Origin: Ferrovibrio sp965278975
Lineage (GTDB): Bacteria > Pseudomonadota > Alphaproteobacteria > Ferrovibrionales > Ferrovibrionaceae
Assembly: GCF_965278975.1 (NCBI RefSeq)
Contig: NZ_OZ257126.1
Location: 992,001 to 1,056,000, forward strand
Direction of reading: 5' to 3'
Length of the DNA stretch: 64,000 bases
The notes beneath the pieces were generated by a model. The model made no database searches, was not told the DNA's origin, and saw only the letters and a program-made list of their open reading frames with translations. This document shows, in pieces, positions 9,641-17,827 of this stretch (its first letter is position 1; each line of letters starts with the position of its first letter). A program made the translations under genes and the position numbers.

Positions 9641-11421
9641 GCCTGCCTCGCATCAATCTGTTTCGGCGCGGCACCCGGCCCAGAACCAGTACCGGGACCA
9701 GGCACCGCCTGCTGCGCACCGCCCTGCACCACGCGCAGCTGCGGCGCATTCGGCGCGAACTGCGCCATGATCGCGGCGGTCGGCCCCATGCGGTCGACCA
9801 GGCCGTTGCGCAGCACCACGATCTTGTCCACCGTCACCAGCATGCTGGGGCGATGCGCGATGATCACCACGGTGCAGCGCGTCTGCTTGAGATGCAGCAG
9901 CACCTGGCGCAAGGCTTCCTCGCCCTGGCCATCGAGATTGGAATTAGGTTCATCCAGCACCACCAGGCGCGGATTGCCATAGATGGCACGGGCCAGGCCG
10001 ATACGCTGGCGCTGGCCGCCGGAAAGCACCGCACCGCCATCGCCAATATCGGTGTCGTAGCCTTTCGGCAGGCGCAGGATCATTTCATGGATGCCGACAC
10101 GGCGCGCAGCTTCCACCACCGCATCGGCATCGACATCACCGAAACGCGCGATGTTGTCACGCACCGAGCCGGCGAAGAGTTCGATATCCTGCGGCAGATA
10201 GCCGACATGGCGGCCAAAATCCTCGCGGTCCCAGCTGAAGGCATCGGCGCCATCCAGGCGCACCACGCCGGAATAAGGCTTCCACACGCCGACCAGGATG
10301 CGCGCCAGCGTCGACTTGCCGGCCGCCGTCGGACCGATCACGCCAAGGCTTTCACCGGCCTGCAAGGCAAAGCTGACACCGCGCAGGATGGCGAGTTCGG
10401 AACCCGGGGCTGCGAAGGTGACGCCTTCAACCGAGAGATGGCCTTCCGGATCGGGCAACTGCATCTGCTGTTCGCGCATCGGCTGCGACAGCACTTCGTC
10501 AACGCGCTTGGCCGCTGCCATGGCATTGACGATCTGGCTCCACACGCTGACCACCTGATCAACCGGCTGCACACCACGGCCGGCCAGCAGCATGGCGGCA
10601 TACATGGCGCCGGGCGTGATCAGCTGATCAACCGCCAGCCAGGCGCCGACGGCGAGAATGGCGATCTGCAGGCCGACACGCAGCATGCGGATGGCGGCCA
10701 TGAAACCGGAGGAACGGCGGCTGGCCGTAGCCTGGCGCAGCATGAAGGCGTTGCGTTCGCGGCGCCAGTTGCGCATCAGGCCGGGCAGCATGCCCATGGC
10801 CTGCACGGCTTCGGCATTGCGCAAGGAGCCTTCGGTGAGGCGATAGCTTTTCTGCGCATGCTGCGAGGCTTCCGCCATCGGCTTGGTAACGAAAATCTGG
10901 TTGGCAATAGCAAGCAGCAGCAGCAGGCCGGCGCCAGACAGCGCGGTGATGCCAAGCAGCGGATGCAGGATGAAGCAGATGCCGAGATAGACCGGCGTCC
11001 AGATCAGATCGAGGAAGGCCAGGCTGCCGCTGCCGGTGATGACCTGGCGCACCAGGTCGAGATCGCGCAAGGCCTGGCCCTGCGAGGAGCCGGAGCGCTG
11101 CGAGGCGCGCTCGATTTCCACGGCAAAGACCTTGGCGGAAAGCATGTTGTCGATGCGGATGCCCCAGCCGATCAGGATGCGGCTGCGCACGTCATCGATC
11201 AGCGACATCACGATCAGGGCCACGAACACCGCCAATGTCAGCATCGCCAGGGTGGCGAGGCTGCCGGAAGACAGCACGCGGTCGAACACCTGCATCATGT
11301 AGAGCGGCTGCGCCAGGCCCATCAGGTTGATGACCAGGCTGAACACGCCGGCCGCGGCAAAATATCCCGCGCAAAGCAGGAAAGCCGTTTTCATGGCGGA
11401 AGGCGGGCGTGGTGGTGTCAT
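9637..11421 (-). CDS. Type I secretion ABC transporter/permease (PrtD/HlyB-like, no C39 domain)
   Basis: A 594-residue fused membrane plus ATPase exporter. Membrane helices lie in about residues 14-40, 55-76, 135-180 and 245-280. The ATPase domain has Walker A GPTAAGKS (about 363-370), signature LSGGQ (466-470) and Walker B LVVLDE (486-491), followed by the H-loop in VVIIAHRPS. There is no N-terminal C39 peptidase domain, so the substrate is exported without double-glycine leader cleavage, as for RTX proteins. It is first in the exporter operon. It energises secretion of the giant protein encoded downstream (inferred from gene order). Confidence 0.93.
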   Translation of the reverse strand: MTPPRPPSAMKTAFLLCAGYFAAAGVFSLVINLMGLAQPLYMMQVFDRVLSSGSLATLAMLTLAVFVALIVMSLIDDVRSRILIGWGIRIDNMLSAKVFAVEIERASQRSGSSQGQALRDLDLVRQVITGSGSLAFLDLIWTPVYLGICFILHPLLGITALSGAGLLLLLAIANQIFVTKPMAEASQHAQKSYRLTEGSLRNAEAVQAMGMLPGLMRNWRRERNAFMLRQATASRRSSGFMAAIRMLRVGLQIAILAVGAWLAVDQLITPGAMYAAMLLAGRGVQPVDQVVSVWSQIVNAMAAAKRVDEVLSQPMREQQMQLPDPEGHLSVEGVTFAAPGSELAILRGVSFALQAGESLGVIGPTAAGKSTLARILVGVWKPYSGVVRLDGADAFSWDREDFGRHVGYLPQDIELFAGSVRDNIARFGDVDADAVVEAARRVGIHEMILRLPKGYDTDIGDGGAVLSGGQRQRIGLARAIYGNPRLVVLDEPNSNLDGQGEEALRQVLLHLKQTRCTVVIIAHRPSMLVTVDKIVVLRNGLVDRMGPTAAIMAQFAPNAPQLRVVQGGAQQAVPGPGTGSGPGAAPKQIDARQA

Positions 11422-11627
11422 GTGGCTAACGCAGGTTTCTCCAACTTCGCAATCGTCATTTTGACGACCGGCTACATTTCGGCCGGAGACTTCATCTCCG
11501 GCGCGGCACAGGCCGACCGCACTACTCCCACGTCCTTGAGACTAGCGCGACGGCGGCATTATCAGCATGGTGAATCTTAAGGGCGGGTTAAACTCGCATT
11601 ATTTCTACGAAAACGGCAAAATCGTGG
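11422..11627 (-). promoter_or_regulatory. Probable leader of the type I secretion operon, with hairpin
   Basis: A 206-bp gap upstream of the ABC gene. It contains the perfect hairpin GCCGGAGA-CTTCA-TCTCCGGC at 11482-11502 and a looser GCCGG/CCGGC dyad just beside it. The distal part near 11570-11625 is AT-rich and may contain the promoter. No U-run follows the hairpin on the minus strand, so it is read as a leader structure or operator rather than a terminator. Confidence 0.35.
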
Positions 11628-12218
11628 TCAGGGGTATAGTAACTGGATCGCCGCCTGGCGTTTTTCCAGGGCCGCCAGCACGGCCGGATCGAAGCAATCC
11701 GGGGTGGTGCGGTCATCGCCCTGGGTGATAATCCGCATCGCCTGCTCATGGCTCAAGCCCGGCTTGTAGCTGCGTACGGCGCGCAGCGCGTCATACACAT
11801 CGGCCACCGCCACGACACGCGCCGGCAGCGCGATCTGCTCACCCGCCAGGCCGCGCGGATAGCCGCTGCCATTGTAGTTTTCGTGATGCGACAGAGCGAT
11901 ATCGGCAGCGGCGTCCAGCATCGGATGCTGCGCCTGGCGCAACATGTCGTGGCCCTGCTGCGGGTGCTGCGCCATGACACGGCGTTCCTCCGGATCCAGC
12001 CGGCCATGCTTGAACAGCACCGTGTCCGGGACAGCGTTCTTGCCGATATCGTGCAGCAGGGCGCCGAGCCGGATGGCTTCAACCGCCGGCGCCGGCAGCG
12101 CCATGCTTTCGGCCAGCAGGCTGCCGACATCGATCATGCGGGTGGAATGTTCCAGCGTCTGGCCATCATGGGCATGTGCCACCTGGGCGATCAGCCGGGC
12201 CAATCTGTCGTCGTTCAT
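11628..12218 (-). CDS. Stand-alone HD-GYP domain phosphohydrolase
   Basis: A protein of about 196 residues consisting of an HD-GYP domain alone, with no receiver, PAS or GAF partner. Diagnostic motifs are HDIGK (metal-binding HD) and HHENYNGSGYPRGL, the HHExxxGxGYP signature of cyclic-di-GMP phosphodiesterases, followed by VAVADVYDAL. The upstream HD-box histidine lies in EHSTRMI. ATG at 12218 is preferred to an in-frame TTG two codons earlier; neither has a strong ribosome-binding site. It lies directly upstream of the secretion operon on the same strand, so control of adhesin export or retention by cyclic di-GMP is possible but is only inferred from position. Confidence 0.85.
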   Translation of the reverse strand: MNDDRLARLIAQVAHAHDGQTLEHSTRMIDVGSLLAESMALPAPAVEAIRLGALLHDIGKNAVPDTVLFKHGRLDPEERRVMAQHPQQGHDMLRQAQHPMLDAAADIALSHHENYNGSGYPRGLAGEQIALPARVVAVADVYDALRAVRSYKPGLSHEQAMRIITQGDDRTTPDCFDPAVLAALEKRQAAIQLLYP

Positions 12219-12432
12219 AATCAATATTGTACGTTACAAAGGTTGAGTTGATGCAATGGGGTTTGCACGCTTCAAGAATTGTGACACTAGCGCGCACTAG
12301 CGCCCAATTTTCTGATCCAGATCAAATCTGGGCCTAATTCGGCCCTGAAAAACCAGTGATCTAATTGAAAAATATAGATATTTAACCCGACAAACAATTG
12401 CTGCGTGTGCGGAGCATATATATCCCACAGGC

Positions 12433-13470
12433 CTAGAAGCGGAAAGAAACGCTGAAAGCGCCGAAACGGTCCGGGGTTTCCTGAGTCTCGAATTCCCGGC
12501 TGCGCAGCACATGGGTGTAGGCGAAGCGCACACCCTGCCAGATCACCGCCACGCCACCCTGCAGGTCGCCGACGAAATGGCGCTTATCGACACTGCGGCT
12601 GTCGGCGAACAGGTTGCCATCCAGGAACATGTTGCGGGCCACGGCGCGGCCCTCGCCACCGACGAAGAAATAGAAGCCGAAATCGCCGACAGGCTCGAAA
12701 TAGCCCGAACCCGGCAGGCTCGGCTGCACCCGCGGCGGGCCGTAATCCTTGGGGATATTGTAGCCCAGCCGCAGCATCAGGCCGGTATTGGCATAGGTGA
12801 AGGCATTGCCGAGCGCCACGCCGGCATGGGGCGTCGCCTCCAGCTTGAGGCCGAAGAATTCCGGCTCCGCCACCCGGCGCCAGGCGCGCTGGTAATTCAG
12901 CTGCAGGGTCGGCTCGGTCTTGAGCTGGCTGTCCCAGCCCATCGGCCTGCGTGAATTGATCGCCTCATGCACTGCCTTCTGCGACTGTTCGGCGAATGAG
13001 GCCGGGCCGACAATGCCGATGCCGACCTGGAACTGATCGAGATGGCTCTTGGTTTCCGAGATCACGCCGGCATTGAGATAGAGCCAGCCGGCATAGGGCC
13101 GGTCGGTCGGCGGCGGGTTGACCAGGCTTATGTCGCGCGGGGTGTACATCGACTGGCCAAGCGCCAGTTCGAAGCGCAGATCCTTGGTATCGAAGAACAG
13201 CGGAATTTCGCGAAAAGCATTGCCAAGCCATTCCGGTTCGGCGCCCGGCGCGGTGAGCCAGGACATGTGGACGCCATTGGTGTAATGCCGGTCGGCATTG
13301 GCGAACAGCATGTCGTTTTCCAGCACGAAGCTGAGTGTGCCGGCCTTCTGCGGCGGCGGCGGCTCCGGTACCGGCTTGGCATCCTGAGCAAAAGCGGTGG
13401 CGGCAAAGAAAACCGGCGCGGCGATCAGACTGAGAAAAGCGGCGGTGCGGAAAATGGCTGAGCTGGGCAT
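12433..13470 (-). CDS. LpxR-like outer-membrane lipid A deacylase family protein (DUF2219)
   Basis: A 345-residue protein with a Sec signal peptide (residues 1-28, cleavage after AFA) and a C-terminal phenylalanine in SVSFRF, typical of outer-membrane barrels. The motif ENDMLFANADRHYTNG (about 51-66) matches the LpxR active-site region, where an Asn and an acidic residue bind calcium and the lipid A substrate. Family members remove the 3'-acyloxyacyl chain of lipid A in the outer leaflet. The family also has members of unknown activity, so the reaction is not certain. The flanking genes are unrelated. About 200 bp of AT-rich DNA follows it. Confidence 0.82.
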   Translation of the reverse strand: MPSSAIFRTAAFLSLIAAPVFFAATAFAQDAKPVPEPPPPQKAGTLSFVLENDMLFANADRHYTNGVHMSWLTAPGAEPEWLGNAFREIPLFFDTKDLRFELALGQSMYTPRDISLVNPPPTDRPYAGWLYLNAGVISETKSHLDQFQVGIGIVGPASFAEQSQKAVHEAINSRRPMGWDSQLKTEPTLQLNYQRAWRRVAEPEFFGLKLEATPHAGVALGNAFTYANTGLMLRLGYNIPKDYGPPRVQPSLPGSGYFEPVGDFGFYFFVGGEGRAVARNMFLDGNLFADSRSVDKRHFVGDLQGGVAVIWQGVRFAYTHVLRSREFETQETPDRFGAFSVSFRF

Positions 13471-13555
13471 GGCGTCTGTTTTATCCCTTTTCCGCCTTAT
13501 AGACCCGGCTTTATGGCGAAAAAAGGACCAGGATCCGGAGCCATTGGGGCTGGGC

Positions 13556-15436
13556 TCACGCCGCCAGGGCCTGATGGCGCTGCAGGATGGTTAAAAACAG
13601 CGGCCCGTAGCGTTCCAGCTTGGCGGCGCCGATACCGTGGATTTCCGCCATCCGGCCCAGGCTGTCGGGCCGTTTGGTCGCCAATTCCAGCAGGGTGCGG
13701 TCGGAGAATACCACATAGGCTGGCTGGTTCTGCTCGGTGGCTAGCTGGCGGCGCTGGGCCTTCAGTTCAGCCAGCAAGGTGGCATCGGCGGCATTGAGCG
13801 CATCTTCCGCCAGGCCGGCGCTGGTGGCCTTGCCCTTGGCACCACGCTTGGCCGCGCCGCCTTCCACGGCATCGCGGCGCAGTTCCACCCGCGCCTTGCC
13901 GCGCAGCACCTGCAGCCCGGCATCGGTGAGCATCCAGCGGCCATGGCCGACAATATCCAGGCCGATCAGCCCGGCGGCATAGATCTGGCGGAAAATCGAG
14001 CGCCAGGCATCGGCCGGGCGGTCCTTGCCGACGCCAAAGGTCGGCAGCCGGTCATGCTCATAGCGGATGATCGCATCGGTGGCATTGCCGACCAGCAGGT
14101 TGACCAGATGCTCGGTGCCGAAGCGCTCGCCGGTGCGCGCCATGGCCGACATCGCCTTCTGTGCCTCGATGGTGCCATCGAATACCGCGACGCCTTCCTG
14201 GCAGAGATCGCAATGGCCGCAAGGCTCGGCCTGCTCGCCGAAATAGGCCAGCAGGGTCTGGCGCCGGCAACGCGGCGATTCCGCCAGCGCCACCAGGGCA
14301 TTGAAGCGCTGGCGCTCAATGCGCTTGCGTTCCTCCGGCGCCTCGCCCTGCTCGATCTGCAGGCGTCGCAGCCGCATGTCATCCAGGCCATAGAGCGTGA
14401 AGGTTTCCGCCGGCAGGCCATCGCGGCCGGCGCGGCCGATCTCCTGGTAATAGGCTTCCACATTGGCCGGGAGGTCGGCATGGCAGACAAAGCGCACATC
14501 GGGCTTGTCGATGCCCATGCCGAAAGCCACCGTGGCTACCATCACCACGCCATCCTCGCGCAGGAAGGTATCCTGGTTCTCATCGCGCAGGCGCTGCTCC
14601 ATGCCGGCATGGTAGGGCAGCGTGCGATGCCCGGCGGCGGCCAGCGAGGCGGCCAGTTCCTCGGTGCGCTTGCGTGAGGAGCAATAGACGATGCCGGACG
14701 CGCCGCGCCGCGCCCCGATGAATTCCGCGATCTGCTTCGGCGCACTGTTCTTCGGCCGCATCAGCAGATGCAGGTTCGGGCGGTCGAAGGAACGCACGAA
14801 GCTCTGCGGCTCGCGCGGGAATAGCTTGCTGACAATATCGTCGCGCGTCGGTGCATCGGCGGTGGCGGTGAGCGCGATGGCCGGCACGCGGCCAAGCTCG
14901 GCCCGCAGAGTGCCGAGCGCCAGGTATTCCGGGCGGAAATCGTGGCCCCATTGCGAGACGCAATGGGCTTCATCGATCGCCAGCAGGGTGACGTTGCTGT
15001 TGGCGAGCAAGGCCAGAGTATCGGGTCGCGCCAGGCGTTCGGGCGCGATATAGAGCAATTTGAGCCGGCCCTCGCGCAAAGCCTGGTGCACGCGGCGGTT
15101 CTCGTCCGGGTCGTTGGCGGAATTGAGGCTGCCGGCCTCGATGCCGAAGGCGGCAAGCTGGCGCACCTGATCCCGCATCAGGGCGATCAGCGGCGACACT
15201 ACCAACGTGAGGCCGGGGCGGACGATGGCGGGCAGCTGATAGCACAGCGACTTGCCGCTGCCGGTCGGCATCACCGCCAGCACATCGCGGCCTTCGAGCA
15301 CGGCACCAATCACCTCGGCCTGGCCGGGGCGGAAATCGGCGAAGCCGAACACGCTTTTCAGGGTGGCGCGGGCCTGATCCAAGGACACGTCTGGGGACTC
15401 CGAATCGGTCCGCGCAGGGTAGCAGAGACGAGACAA
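13556..15436 (-). CDS. recQ: ATP-dependent DNA helicase RecQ
   Basis: A 626-residue 3'-5' DNA helicase of recombinational repair. It begins with a short non-conserved leader, followed by FRPGQAEVI (Q-motif region), Walker A MPTGSGKS (about 57-63), DEAH (155-158) with the aromatic-rich loop SQWGHDFRPEY, helicase motif VATVAFGMGIDKPDVR and QEIGRAGRDG. The RecQ zinc-binding cysteines follow (CRRQTLLAYFGE, then CGHCDLC), then a winged-helix RQC segment and a C-terminal HRDC domain. Length and domain order are those of normal bacterial RecQ. Translation may start slightly downstream of ATG 15436, since the first ~17 residues are not conserved in the family. Confidence 0.95.
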   Translation of the reverse strand: MSRLCYPARTDSESPDVSLDQARATLKSVFGFADFRPGQAEVIGAVLEGRDVLAVMPTGSGKSLCYQLPAIVRPGLTLVVSPLIALMRDQVRQLAAFGIEAGSLNSANDPDENRRVHQALREGRLKLLYIAPERLARPDTLALLANSNVTLLAIDEAHCVSQWGHDFRPEYLALGTLRAELGRVPAIALTATADAPTRDDIVSKLFPREPQSFVRSFDRPNLHLLMRPKNSAPKQIAEFIGARRGASGIVYCSSRKRTEELAASLAAAGHRTLPYHAGMEQRLRDENQDTFLREDGVVMVATVAFGMGIDKPDVRFVCHADLPANVEAYYQEIGRAGRDGLPAETFTLYGLDDMRLRRLQIEQGEAPEERKRIERQRFNALVALAESPRCRRQTLLAYFGEQAEPCGHCDLCQEGVAVFDGTIEAQKAMSAMARTGERFGTEHLVNLLVGNATDAIIRYEHDRLPTFGVGKDRPADAWRSIFRQIYAAGLIGLDIVGHGRWMLTDAGLQVLRGKARVELRRDAVEGGAAKRGAKGKATSAGLAEDALNAADATLLAELKAQRRQLATEQNQPAYVVFSDRTLLELATKRPDSLGRMAEIHGIGAAKLERYGPLFLTILQRHQALAA

Positions 15437-15491
15437 TTCCTAAACCGCGCCAGCAACAGCTATGCTGAGGGCAAAAGGAGTTCCCCTGACC

Positions 15492-16961
15492 ATGACGCAG
15501 CCGCTCCGCATCTTCATCGCCGGCCTTGCCACCGAGACCAATACCTTTTCGCCGCTGCCGACCGGCGCGGACGCCTTCGCCCAAGGGACATTCCGGGGCG
15601 ATGCCACCCGCCATCCGGCGCATTTCTTCTCCGGTCCGCTGCATGAATGGCGCAGGCTGGCGGAAGCCGAGGGGCATGAGGTGGTGGAGGGCCTGATGGC
15701 GGCGGCGCAGCCGGCCGGCACCACGGTGCGCAAGGTCTACGAAGCATTGCGCGACGAGCTGATCGCCGGGCTGAAGGCCGCCCTGCCGGTCGACATGGTG
15801 CTGCTGAACCTGCACGGCGCCATGGTGGCCGATGGCTATGACGATTGCGAAGGTGACCTGCTGGCCCATGTCCGCGCCCTGGTCGGGCCGGAACTGGTGG
15901 TTGGTGCCGAACTGGACCTGCATTGCCACACCACCCAGGCGATGATCGACAATGCCACCGCGCTGATCACCTACAAGGAATATCCCCATGCCGACACGCT
16001 GCTGCGCGCCGGCGAACTCTATGCGCTGTGCCGCGACGCGGCACTCGGCAAGACCAGGCCGGTGATGCGCCTGGCCGATTGCCGGCTGATCGGCGTGTTC
16101 CACACCACGCGCGAGCCGGCCAAGAGTTTCATGGCGCGGATGCAGAGTTTTGAAGGCCGTGACGGCGTGCTCAGCGTCAATTTCGGCCATGGCTTCGGCC
16201 TTGGCGATGTGCCCGATGTCGGCGCACGCACCTGGGTGATCACCGACAACGACGCCGCCAAGGCCGCCATGCTGGCCGAACAGATGGCGCGCGAGGTGTT
16301 CGCCATGCGCGAGGCAGCATTGCCGATCAGCGTGTCAGTGGAGCAAGCCTTGGATAGTGCGCTGGCGGCACCTTCGGGGAAACCAATCGTGCTGGCCGAC
16401 AGCGCCGATAATCCCGGCGGCGGTGCCGGCGGCGATTCCACCTTCATCCTCAAGCAGCTGCTGGCGCGCGGCATCCGCGATGCCGCCAGCGGCGTCTACT
16501 GGGATCCGCAGGCGGTGGCGATCTGCCGCGAAGTCGGCATCGGCGCCCGCCTGCCGTTGCGCATCGGCGGCAAGCTGGGACCGACTTCCGGCGATCCGGT
16601 GGATGTGCATGGCCTGGTGCGCAACATCATCGAGGACCATTCCCAGACTGATATGTCCGGCCAGCGCAGCCCGCTGGGCACCGCCGTGCATCTGGAAGTG
16701 AACGGCCTGCATCTGGTGCTGGCCAGCACGCGCAGCCAGACCTTCCATCCCGATGCCTTCACTGCACTGGGCATCGACTTGGCGGCGATGCGTATCATCG
16801 TGGTTAAATCCAGCCAGCATTTCTATCGTGGCTTCACACCTATCGCGCAAGACGTCATCTATGTGCAGACGCCCGGCGCCGTGTTCGGCGAAGGCGATAC
16901 GCTGGTCTACACCAAGCGCAAGCCGGATTACTGGCCGCTGGTGGAGAATCCGTGGCTCTAA
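15492..16961 (+). CDS. M81-family metallopeptidase, MlrC-like
   Basis: A protein of 489 residues with the two MlrC domains. The N-terminal M81 domain includes GLATETNTFSP, LHGAMVADGYDDCEGD and ELDLHCHTT, which supply zinc-binding His and Asp residues. The C-terminal MlrC domain contains DNPGGGAGGDSTFIL and the SSQHFYRGF motif. MlrC itself degrades linearised microcystin, but most homologues in alphaproteobacteria act on unknown peptides or amides. ATG 15492 is chosen over an in-frame ATG at 15462 because AAAAGGAG lies just upstream and the conserved sequence starts here. It is divergent from recQ, sharing a short promoter region. Confidence 0.88.
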   Translation: MTQPLRIFIAGLATETNTFSPLPTGADAFAQGTFRGDATRHPAHFFSGPLHEWRRLAEAEGHEVVEGLMAAAQPAGTTVRKVYEALRDELIAGLKAALPVDMVLLNLHGAMVADGYDDCEGDLLAHVRALVGPELVVGAELDLHCHTTQAMIDNATALITYKEYPHADTLLRAGELYALCRDAALGKTRPVMRLADCRLIGVFHTTREPAKSFMARMQSFEGRDGVLSVNFGHGFGLGDVPDVGARTWVITDNDAAKAAMLAEQMAREVFAMREAALPISVSVEQALDSALAAPSGKPIVLADSADNPGGGAGGDSTFILKQLLARGIRDAASGVYWDPQAVAICREVGIGARLPLRIGGKLGPTSGDPVDVHGLVRNIIEDHSQTDMSGQRSPLGTAVHLEVNGLHLVLASTRSQTFHPDAFTALGIDLAAMRIIVVKSSQHFYRGFTPIAQDVIYVQTPGAVFGEGDTLVYTKRKPDYWPLVENPWL

Positions 16962-16999
16962 GCGCGCAGCGCCGAAAGCGATGCGGGCGCTTACAGAGG

Positions 17000-17050
17000 G
17001 TCCCATTTCAGAACAGAAAAATGGGATGCCGGCTTCCGCCGGCATGACGG
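17000..17050. repeat. REP-like palindromic element
   Basis: ATGGGATGCCGGC-TTCC-GCCGGCATGACGG at 17021-17050 is a stem-loop of the GGGAT-NCCGGC family, also found near 33751 and 61269. A degenerate partner (GGGTCCCATTT) lies at 16998-17008 in opposite orientation. It lies between the convergent ends of the M81 gene and an SDR gene. Confidence 0.7.
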
Positions 17051-17062
17051 GGCAGTATTTCC

Positions 17063-17827
17063 CTACCCGATGGTCACGCCGCCATCGGCGACGATAACCT
17101 GGCCAGTGATGAAGGAGGCTGCATTGGAGGCCAGGAAGGCAACGATGCCGCCGATCTCGTCCGGCTCACCGATGCGGCGCAAGGGCGTGGTGGCGGTGCG
17201 CTGCTTCAGCATCGCTTCATCCTCCCACAGCGCGCGGGCGAAGTCGGTCTTGATCAGGCCGGGCGCGACGCAATTGATGCGGATATTCTTCTGGCCCCAT
17301 TCGACGGCGAGATTGCGCGCCAGGGCGAAATCGGCGGCCTTGGAGATGCCATAGCCGCCGATCACCGGCGTACCCCGGATGCCGGCGATGGACGACACGA
17401 TGATCATGCTGCCGCCGCCGCGCTCGGCCATGCCCGGCAGCACCAGATTGGCGAGCCAGAGATTGCTCTTCACATTGGCATGCATGATCTTGTCGAAGGC
17501 TTCATCGCTCAAGCTGCCGAGCGGGCCATAGACCGGATTGACCGCGGCGTTGCTGACCAGAATATCGACCTTGCCCCAGGCTGCGAGCGTGCCGGCGACC
17601 AGCGCCTCGACTTCCGGCTTGCGCGAGATATTGCACGGGATCACCAGGGCCTCGCCGCCCATCTTGCGGATCTCGGCGGCGACTTCCTCGCAGGGCTCGG
17701 CCTTGCGCGCCGAAATCACCACCTTGGCGCCGCAAGCGGCCAATGCGTGCGCAGCCGCACGGCCGATGCCTCGGCTGGAGCCGGTGATGATCGCGGTCTT
17801 GCCGGAAAGATCAAACGGGTGCGTCAT
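17063..17827 (-). CDS. SDR-family NAD(P)-dependent oxidoreductase
   Basis: A 254-residue classical short-chain dehydrogenase. The cofactor motif is TGSSRGIG (about 16-23). SNAAVNP replaces the usual NNAG, and the catalytic Ser-Tyr-Lys set lies in SSIAGIRGTPVIGGYGISK. The C-terminal IVADGG motif is intact. It overlaps the preceding acyl-CoA ligase gene by 4 bp (ATGA), so the two are translationally coupled and probably act on the same acyl or alcohol substrate. DHRS4-like and glucose/ribitol-like members share this pattern, so the substrate is unassigned. Confidence 0.87.
   Translation of the reverse strand: MTHPFDLSGKTAIITGSSRGIGRAAAHALAACGAKVVISARKAEPCEEVAAEIRKMGGEALVIPCNISRKPEVEALVAGTLAAWGKVDILVSNAAVNPVYGPLGSLSDEAFDKIMHANVKSNLWLANLVLPGMAERGGGSMIIVSSIAGIRGTPVIGGYGISKAADFALARNLAVEWGQKNIRINCVAPGLIKTDFARALWEDEAMLKQRTATTPLRRIGEPDEIGGIVAFLASNAASFITGQVIVADGGVTIG

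Noticed and set aside
8132..11580. Long plus-strand frames across the exporter genes (8132..9982, 9520..11580)
   Set aside because: Shadows of the HlyD and ABC genes, whose motifs are unambiguous on the minus strand.
12225..12432. A small minus-strand frame in the gap after the LpxR-like gene
   Set aside because: Arg/Cys/Ser-rich translation with no family likeness; the DNA is AT-rich and looks like promoter.
14970..16190. A 406-codon minus-strand frame across the recQ start and the M81 gene
   Set aside because: It spans two opposed genes with strong motifs in other frames.
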